Source: Gordonia spumicola
GTDB lineage: Bacteria; Actinomycetota; Actinomycetes; Mycobacteriales; Mycobacteriaceae
NCBI RefSeq assembly: GCF_009932475.1
Contig: NZ_BJOV01000005.1
Location: 2,232,001 to 2,296,000 of the forward strand
DNA: 64,000 bases
Direction of reading: 5' to 3'
Shown: one piece after another, positions 59,262 through 64,000 of the stretch
Layout of the letters: each line of letters starts with the position of its first letter
Numbering within the stretch: the stretch's first letter is position 1
Made by a program: the position numbers and the translations under genes
The notes under the pieces: generated by a model
The model's input: the letters and a program-made list of their open reading frames with translations, nothing else
The model's database searches: none
What the model was told of the DNA's origin: nothing

Positions 59262-60539
59262 ATGGGGAAATCGATCGCACCGGAGCGCCGGACTCGCGTC
59301 GACCTGATCGTGACGGCCGCGATCGTGGTCGCGGTCGTCGTCGCGGGTCTGGTGGTGTGGGCGACGAGTGACGCCCGCCAGGCGCATCTGGAGACGGCTC
59401 CGGCCGCTCCGTCGACCCCGGCGGCGGCCGAGGAGAGCCCGCAGACCCTGCGCGTGGCGTGGACGGCCCCGTCGTCGGCCACCCGGATCCCCCAGCTGAC
59501 GGCCGCGTCGGTCATCACCGCGGACGGCGGGTCCGTCACCGCGCACGATCCGGCGACCGGGTCGGTCCGGTGGCGGTACACCCGCGACGACGAGCTGTGC
59601 GGTGCGCTCGCGGCATGGCCGGGCGGGGCCGACAGGGTGCTGGCCGTCTACCGGAACAGCCGCGGGTGCAGCGAGGTGACCGCCCTGCGCGGCGACACCG
59701 GCCTGCGCGCGGGCGCCAGGACCAGCGACGCCGACACGTCCGTCGCCCTCTCGTACGACGGCGACTACGCGCTCTCCGTCGGCGACACCCGGCTGGAGAC
59801 GTGGGGCACCAACATGGTCCGCGGCATCGAGTACGGGCGGATCGACGCGCCGGTGAACCCCGACAAGACGCCGGGCCGCACCAACTGCCGGATCTTCTCC
59901 GCGTTGCCCGGCGGCAGCCGTGTGGCGCTCGTCGAGCGGTGCGACGGCGACCTCGGCTACCGCCTGACCGTCATCGGTGCGGCGCAGAGTTCGGACGAGA
60001 AGATCATCCAGTGGGGCACGACCATGCTGACCCGGACGTCGCACGGTCCGGCCCCGCAGATCATCGCGAACACCAGTCAGGCCGTCGCCGTGTACGACGG
60101 CGGCGTCGACGAGACCGGTGAGACCGGCCGGATCCCCGGACCGCGGATCCGCGTGTACACGCCGCAGGCTGAGCCGGTGTCGACGCATCCCGTGTCCGGA
60201 GACGCCGCACTGCCCACGTCCACCGCGCCCGTCACCGACTCCGGTGTGATCACCGCGTGGACCGGGACCGGCACCGTCGTGATCGACGGCACGACGGCCG
60301 TCCCGATGTATCAGGTGCCGGGGGCCATCGGCCCCGGCTCGGTGATGGCGGGTGAACTGCTCCTGCCGATGCACGGGGCGATCAGCGTCCGCCAGCTGTC
60401 CGACGGGCACGAGGTCCGATCGATCCCGGTGGACCGCGCCGGCTACGACGCCGACGCCGCCCGTCCGGTGGCGTTGCGCGTGCTCGGCCCGTGGGTCGTC
60501 GAACAGCGCGGCGCGACCGTCGTCGCCCTCTCCTCGTAG
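59262..60539 (+). CDS. Membrane-anchored PQQ-like beta-propeller protein
   Basis: 425 residues from ATG 59262. One N-terminal span (about 14-33), then a secreted domain with repeated strand pairs such as 'SVTAHDPATGSVRWRYTRDD', 'AVYRNSRGCSEVTALRGDTG' and 'ISVRQLSDGHEVRSIPVDRA', which suggests a quinoprotein-like propeller. Function unknown; the gene after rhlE in M. tuberculosis encodes a similar protein. Confidence 0.8.
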   Translation: MGKSIAPERRTRVDLIVTAAIVVAVVVAGLVVWATSDARQAHLETAPAAPSTPAAAEESPQTLRVAWTAPSSATRIPQLTAASVITADGGSVTAHDPATGSVRWRYTRDDELCGALAAWPGGADRVLAVYRNSRGCSEVTALRGDTGLRAGARTSDADTSVALSYDGDYALSVGDTRLETWGTNMVRGIEYGRIDAPVNPDKTPGRTNCRIFSALPGGSRVALVERCDGDLGYRLTVIGAAQSSDEKIIQWGTTMLTRTSHGPAPQIIANTSQAVAVYDGGVDETGETGRIPGPRIRVYTPQAEPVSTHPVSGDAALPTSTAPVTDSGVITAWTGTGTVVIDGTTAVPMYQVPGAIGPGSVMAGELLLPMHGAISVRQLSDGHEVRSIPVDRAGYDADAARPVALRVLGPWVVEQRGATVVALSS

Positions 60540-60548
60540 GGCCGAGTT

Positions 60549-61343
60549 CTACTGCTCGCCGATCTCGTACGTCGCGAGGTCGGAGCCGTTCCAGTAGGCG
60601 CGGAGGTTGTCGGCGAGTTCGCGGTACGCGGTCGCGCCCTTGTTCTTGCGCCCGCGCATCACCGACGCGCCGGAGGCCGAGGCCTCGGCGAAGCGGACGG
60701 TCCGCGGGATCGGCGGGTTCAGCACCGGCATCTCGTAGCGGTCGGAGACGTCCGACAGCACGTCACGGCTGTGCGTCGTGCGCGCGTCGAAGAGCGTCGC
60801 GACGGTGCCGAGCATCTTCAGGTTCGGGTTCGTGATCTGCTGCACCTCGGTGACCGTGCGCAGCAGCTGCCCGACACCGCGGTGCGCGAGCGTCTCGCAC
60901 TGCAGCGGCACGACGACCTCGTCCGCGGCGGTCAGGCCGTTGAGCGTGAGCACGCCGAGCGACGGCGGGCAGTCGATGAGGACCACGTCGTAGTCCTGCG
61001 CCACCTCGGCGAGGGCGCGCTTGAGCGCGTACTCGCGTCCCGGCCGCATCAGCAGCAGCGCTTCGGCGCCCGCGAGGTCGATCGTGGCGGGCAGGAGGGT
61101 CACGCCGTCGTCGGTGTCGAGCAGGACGTCGGCGATCTCCTCGGCGCCGATCAGCACGTCGTGAACCGACTTGGAGATCTGGTCGGGGTCGTGTCCGAGG
61201 GAGAAGGTGAGGCAGCCTTGGGGATCCAGGTCGACGACGAGGACGGAGACGTCCTGATCGGCCAGTGCGGCCCCGACCGACGCTGTGGTCGTGGTCTTCG
61301 CCACGCCGCCCTTCTGATTCGCGATGGCGAGAGTGCGCGTCAT
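60549..61343 (-). CDS. ParA/Soj family ATPase
   Basis: 264 residues from ATG 61343. Deviant Walker A 'KGGVAKTT' (11-18), 'LVVDLDPQG' and 'VVLIDCPPSLGVLTLNGL'. No parB gene is adjacent, so this is probably not the chromosome-segregation ParA but the soj-like protein conserved here in mycobacteria. Cargo unknown. Confidence 0.87.
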   Translation of the reverse strand: MTRTLAIANQKGGVAKTTTTASVGAALADQDVSVLVVDLDPQGCLTFSLGHDPDQISKSVHDVLIGAEEIADVLLDTDDGVTLLPATIDLAGAEALLLMRPGREYALKRALAEVAQDYDVVLIDCPPSLGVLTLNGLTAADEVVVPLQCETLAHRGVGQLLRTVTEVQQITNPNLKMLGTVATLFDARTTHSRDVLSDVSDRYEMPVLNPPIPRTVRFAEASASGASVMRGRKNKGATAYRELADNLRAYWNGSDLATYEIGEQ

Positions 61344-61364
61344 GGCCCCTACCATACGGTCGCG

Positions 61365-61796
61365 CTAGGCGTCGGCGTCCGGCGGGAGCTGTTCGTCGTT
61401 CAGCCAGGCGAGCGAGGCGGGCGAGAAGAGCAGCACCAGGACACCGATCGCGACGATTCCGACGGGCGCGCCGATCGCGGGGAGTGCACTGCTCGTGAGG
61501 AGTGAGTACGCCACCGGCAGCAGCAGGATCTGCGCCATCATGCCGATCGCCCGTCCCCACCGCTTTCCGCGGGTCAGGGCGATCCCGCCCGCGAGGACGG
61601 CGCCGCCGATGACCGTGAACCAGATCGCCGTCCCGTATCCGCTGATCGCCTGCTCATGATGACCCGATGCTTCGCGAACCACGTAGACGACAGCCACGAT
61701 CAGGCCCAGCAGCCCCTGCGCCGTGATGATCCGTCCGGCCCAACGCAACTGCGACGGGATCGCTCCGGTGGTGGGGTCGGTATCGGGACTGCTCAC
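61365..61796 (-). CDS. Four-span integral membrane protein
   Basis: 143 residues from GTG 61796. Spans at about 20-41, 53-75, 81-100 and 105-130, the last before a short acidic tail. It precedes the parA-like gene by 21 bases and is divergent from the diacylglycerol kinase gene. A similar membrane protein gene lies here in M. tuberculosis. Function unknown. Confidence 0.75.
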   Translation of the reverse strand: MSSPDTDPTTGAIPSQLRWAGRIITAQGLLGLIVAVVYVVREASGHHEQAISGYGTAIWFTVIGGAVLAGGIALTRGKRWGRAIGMMAQILLLPVAYSLLTSSALPAIGAPVGIVAIGVLVLLFSPASLAWLNDEQLPPDADA

Positions 61797-61865
61797 GTAC
61801 TCCAGAGTACGGGCGGCTGATCGCCGATTGGGACACGGGCCCCGCAGCGGATATCGTGAGGACCC

Positions 61866-62813
61866 GTGCGTGTCATGCTCATCACCAATCCGTACGCGAC
61901 CTTCACCACCGCTGAGGGGCGCGACGCGCTGGCGAACACGCTCGACTCCCGTTTCACGGTGGACGTCGAACGCACCACGCACCGTGGGCACGCCGGAGAG
62001 CTGGGTGCGACGGCCGTCCGCGAGGGCTACGACGCCGTCGTGGTGCACGGCGGCGACGGTTCGGTGAACGAGGTCGCGAACGGCATCCTCGGAACCCCCG
62101 ACATGCAGACCCCCGACCGCGGAACGCTTCCGGCGCTCGGCGTGGTGCCGGGCGGCAGCGCGAACGTCTTCGCACGGGCCCTCGGCGTGAGTCGCGACCC
62201 GCTCGTCGCGACGGCCCAGTTGATGGAGCTCCTCGACTCCGGGGCCCGCCGCCCGATCAGCCTCGGCCACACCCTGAACCGGTGGTTCCTGTTCAACGCG
62301 GGCATGGGGATGGACGCGATCGTCGTCCGCCGCATGGAGGAATTGCGCCACAAGGGCAAGCGCGCCACCGCTGGCCGGTACCTGCGCACCACGGTCGGAT
62401 CGTTCTTCCGCCCGTCGATCACTCCCCCGACCTTCACCGTCGAGGTCCCCGATCACGAGCCCGTCGACGGTGTCCGCTTCGGCTTCGTCAGCAACACCGG
62501 ACCGTGGACGTACCTCGGGACACGCCCGATCCGGACCAATCCCGGCACCGACTTCGAGCACGGATTGGGCATCTTCGCCGCGACATCCGTGTCGGTCCCC
62601 CGCAACATCATGCTCGGGTCCAAGCTGCTGCGAGGCGTCGAGCCGAAGGCCGCGCACCTGTACCGCAACGACGACGTCGACTGGGTCCGCTTCCGCAGCG
62701 AGGCCCCGGCCGACGTCCAGATGGACGGCGACTACCTGGGCGAATACGCCTCACTAGACTTCGGTCACCGCCGCCACGTCCTCGATGTCGTCGCGCCCGC
62801 GTTGGGCTCGTAA
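61866..62813 (+). CDS. Diacylglycerol/lipid kinase family protein
   Basis: 315 residues from GTG 61866. 'MLITNPYATFTT' opens the nucleotide domain; 'VVVHGGDGSVNEVANGIL' is the GGDGT-like catalytic loop and 'LGVVPGGSANVFARALGV' the following glycine-rich motif. The C-terminal beta-sandwich is 'FRSEAPADVQMDGDYLGEY'. It phosphorylates a lipid such as diacylglycerol; the substrate is unproven. Confidence 0.88.
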   Translation: MRVMLITNPYATFTTAEGRDALANTLDSRFTVDVERTTHRGHAGELGATAVREGYDAVVVHGGDGSVNEVANGILGTPDMQTPDRGTLPALGVVPGGSANVFARALGVSRDPLVATAQLMELLDSGARRPISLGHTLNRWFLFNAGMGMDAIVVRRMEELRHKGKRATAGRYLRTTVGSFFRPSITPPTFTVEVPDHEPVDGVRFGFVSNTGPWTYLGTRPIRTNPGTDFEHGLGIFAATSVSVPRNIMLGSKLLRGVEPKAAHLYRNDDVDWVRFRSEAPADVQMDGDYLGEYASLDFGHRRHVLDVVAPALGS

Positions 62814-63073
62814 CCCCTTAGTTACCCACCGGTAGACATACGTTGGCCGCGATGCCAACCCCTTGTGACGTATCCGGCATTCACCGAAGACCTATAGCCA
62901 AAGGTCGGTGCACAGTAGTACAACAGATAGTGACCGCAACGACCGGCCCCCGAATTCTGCGCGCCGCCCCGCTCAGAACACTGTGAGATTCCGTCGTTGC
63001 AGCCCACCGAAGACCAACTGTCGTACATTCGTGCGCCCTGCGCACGGCGTGAAGATTTTGAAGGAGTTTTGTC
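62814..63073 (+). promoter_or_regulatory. Long whiB1 leader/promoter region
   Basis: 260 bases without a gene. GAAGGAG (63059-63065) is the ribosome-binding site. AT-richer segments near 62890-62930 probably hold the promoter, but I cannot pick a convincing -35/-10 pair or a full CRP site. The length suggests regulation in the leader. Confidence 0.4.
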
Positions 63074-63328
63074 ATGGATTGGCGTCACAAGGCCATCTGT
63101 CGCGATGAGGATCCCGAGCTGTTCTTCCCGGTCGGAACCAGTGGCCCGGCCATCGCACAGGTCGCGGACGCGAAGCTCGTCTGCCAGCGCTGCCCGGTCA
63201 CGGCCGACTGCCTCGCATGGGCACTCGAGACCGGCCAGGACGCGGGCGTCTGGGGCGGCATGAGCGAGGACGAACGCCGCGCGCTCAAGCGTCGCAACGC
63301 GCGTACCCGCGCACGCAGCGCAGTCTGA
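63074..63328 (+). CDS. whiB1: Transcriptional regulator WhiB1
   Basis: 84 residues, the same length as M. tuberculosis WhiB1. Four cysteines C9, C37, C40 and C46 bind a [4Fe-4S] cluster; 'DAGVWGGMSEDERRAL' is the G(V/I)WGG turn and the basic C terminus binds DNA. It is an essential NO-sensitive regulator that works with the primary sigma factor. It is convergent with the sensor kinase gene. Confidence 0.95.
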   Translation: MDWRHKAICRDEDPELFFPVGTSGPAIAQVADAKLVCQRCPVTADCLAWALETGQDAGVWGGMSEDERRALKRRNARTRARSAV

Positions 63329-63343
63329 CCTGCCCTCACTCCA

Positions 63344-63381
63344 CAGGGAGGCCCCGACCGGATCCGGTCGGGGCCTCCCTG
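63344..63381. terminator. Bidirectional terminator between whiB1 and the kinase gene
   Basis: Perfect 17-base arms with a GATC loop, 15 bases after the whiB1 stop and 7 bases from the kinase stop. Confidence 0.85.
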
Positions 63382-63388
63382 CTTTCTG

Positions 63389-64000
63389 TCAGTGCAGTGG
63401 GATCTGAAGGTCCACCCTGGTCCCCCGTCCGCCCGGGGCCGGGCCGATCGTGATCTGCCCGGCGAGGTCGTTCGACACGAGCGTCCGGACGATCTGCAGT
63501 CCGAGCCGATCGGACTTCTCCAAGTCGAAGCCGTCGGGCAGCCCGCATCCGTTGTCGGTGATGTGCACCGACAGCGACCGGACGTCGCGCTGCGCGTCGA
63601 CGACGATCTGCGCGTCGGCCTGACCGTCCGAGAATCCGTGCTCGATGGAGTTCTGGAGCACCTCGGTGAGGACCATGACCAGCGGCATCGCCAGATCGGC
63701 AGGCAGCACGCCGAGGCGGGCGGTGCGGCGCACCGACACCCTCGACCCGCCGCCGTCCGGGAGCGCGACGTCGACGATCGACGTGCCGACCCGGTCGACG
63801 ATCAGGTCGACGTCCACCTCCTCGTCGACGCTGCCCGACAGCATCTCGTGGACGAGCGCGATCGACCCGACGCGGCGCACGGCCTCCTCGAGGGCACGCG
63901 AGGTCTCCGGATTGCTCGATCGACGCGCTTGCAGGCGCAACAGCGCCGAGACCGACTGCAGGTTGTTCTTCACCCGGTGGTGGATCTCGCGGATCGTGGC
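63389..64000 (-). CDS. pdtaS: Sensor histidine kinase PdtaS, C-terminal part (cut by window end)
   Basis: The last 203 residues are visible; the start lies beyond 64000. The HisKA_2 box reads 'EIHHRVKNNLQSVSALLRLQ' with the phosphorylated His, followed by an HATPase domain ('LTEVLQNSIEHGF', 'ITDNGCGLPDGFD', 'LGLQIVRTLV', 'GGRGTRVDLQIPL'). Position after whiB1 and the motifs fit PdtaS, which phosphorylates the RNA-binding regulator PdtaR; N-terminal GAF/PAS domains are not seen. Confidence 0.88.
   Translation of the reverse strand, partial: ATIREIHHRVKNNLQSVSALLRLQARRSSNPETSRALEEAVRRVGSIALVHEMLSGSVDEEVDVDLIVDRVGTSIVDVALPDGGGSRVSVRRTARLGVLPADLAMPLVMVLTEVLQNSIEHGFSDGQADAQIVVDAQRDVRSLSVHITDNGCGLPDGFDLEKSDRLGLQIVRTLVSNDLAGQITIGPAPGGRGTRVDLQIPLH

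Noticed and set aside
62869..62887. CRP site in the whiB1 leader (TGTGA ... TTCACC)
   Set aside because: The half-sites are about 12 bases apart rather than 6, so it does not fit a CRP dimer.
62822..63088. 88-codon minus-strand frame in the whiB1 leader
   Set aside because: No ribosome-binding site and no domain; it is antisense to the whiB1 start and lies in regulatory DNA.

Overview
The window is high-GC actinobacterial DNA. Its gene order closely follows the smpB-to-pdtaS part of Mycobacterium tuberculosis chromosomes, but with lineage-specific insertions. The tmRNA tag (ADTNQRDYALAA), the whiB7, whiB1, adnAB and ftsEX genes and the many GTG starts point to Mycobacteriales. Gordonia or a relative such as Williamsia is my inference; Mycobacterium itself is less likely because several mycobacterial neighbours are absent. 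There is no sign of a plasmid, prophage or CRISPR array.

Layout. 1-5331: end of an ABC-2 permease and a DUF488 gene, a TetR regulator divergent from an AlkK-like acyl-CoA ligase, then an unusual locus in which two homologous 28-residue peptides bracket a membrane-anchored alpha/beta-hydrolase whose nucleophile serine is glycine, then tmRNA. 5416-14717: core block smpB, ftsX, ftsE, a Thr-rich membrane protein, mscS and prfB on the minus strand, then hisN, an MBL hydrolase and a fadE24/fadE23-type acyl-CoA dehydrogenase pair behind a tandem operator. 14807-28704: accessory region with a secreted lipase and its TetR, prpE, an Abi-like (HEPN) protein, a DODA dioxygenase with its MarR, more regulators, two identical initiator tRNA genes bracketing a TetR/membrane protein/FAD-oxidoreductase cassette, an orphan Mce protein and a small membrane protein. 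28729-44434: UPF0182, PPA1309 family, YhgE/Pip protein, PDZ-Lon protease, DUF2342 protein, an E1/cyclodehydratase-like protein, ABC1 kinase, a long inverted repeat, whiB7 with a complete attenuation leader, uvrD2, a mycoredoxin, nudC and a K+ channel. 44447-64000: adnB and adnA, lipV, an alkyltransferase-like protein, TIGR02569, DUF2277, moeZ, DUF3152, TetR, DUF3107, a ferritin-like protein, an rhlE helicase, a PQQ-like protein, parA-like, a membrane protein, a diacylglycerol kinase, whiB1 and the 3' part of a pdtaS-type kinase.

How the genes work together. Several physiological modules are visible: ribosome rescue and translation (tmRNA, SmpB, RF2, two initiator tRNAs, WhiB7 drug response with a translation-sensing leader); cell division (FtsEX); acyl-CoA metabolism (acyl-CoA ligase, two dehydrogenases, PrpE); DNA repair (AdnAB, UvrD2, an ATL protein); redox control (mycoredoxin, WhiB proteins, NudC). 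Regulatory DNA is unusually readable: at least six inverted repeats sit next to TetR/MarR genes or their likely targets, and three CRP/GlxR-like GTGA-N6-TCAC sites lie before prpE, a small membrane protein gene and the YhgE/Pip gene.

The best candidate for something undescribed is the twin-peptide locus at 3479-4852. Second-tier candidates are the near-perfect 30-bp inverted repeat near whiB7, the tRNA-bracketed oxidoreductase cassette and the E1-like protein without a visible partner.
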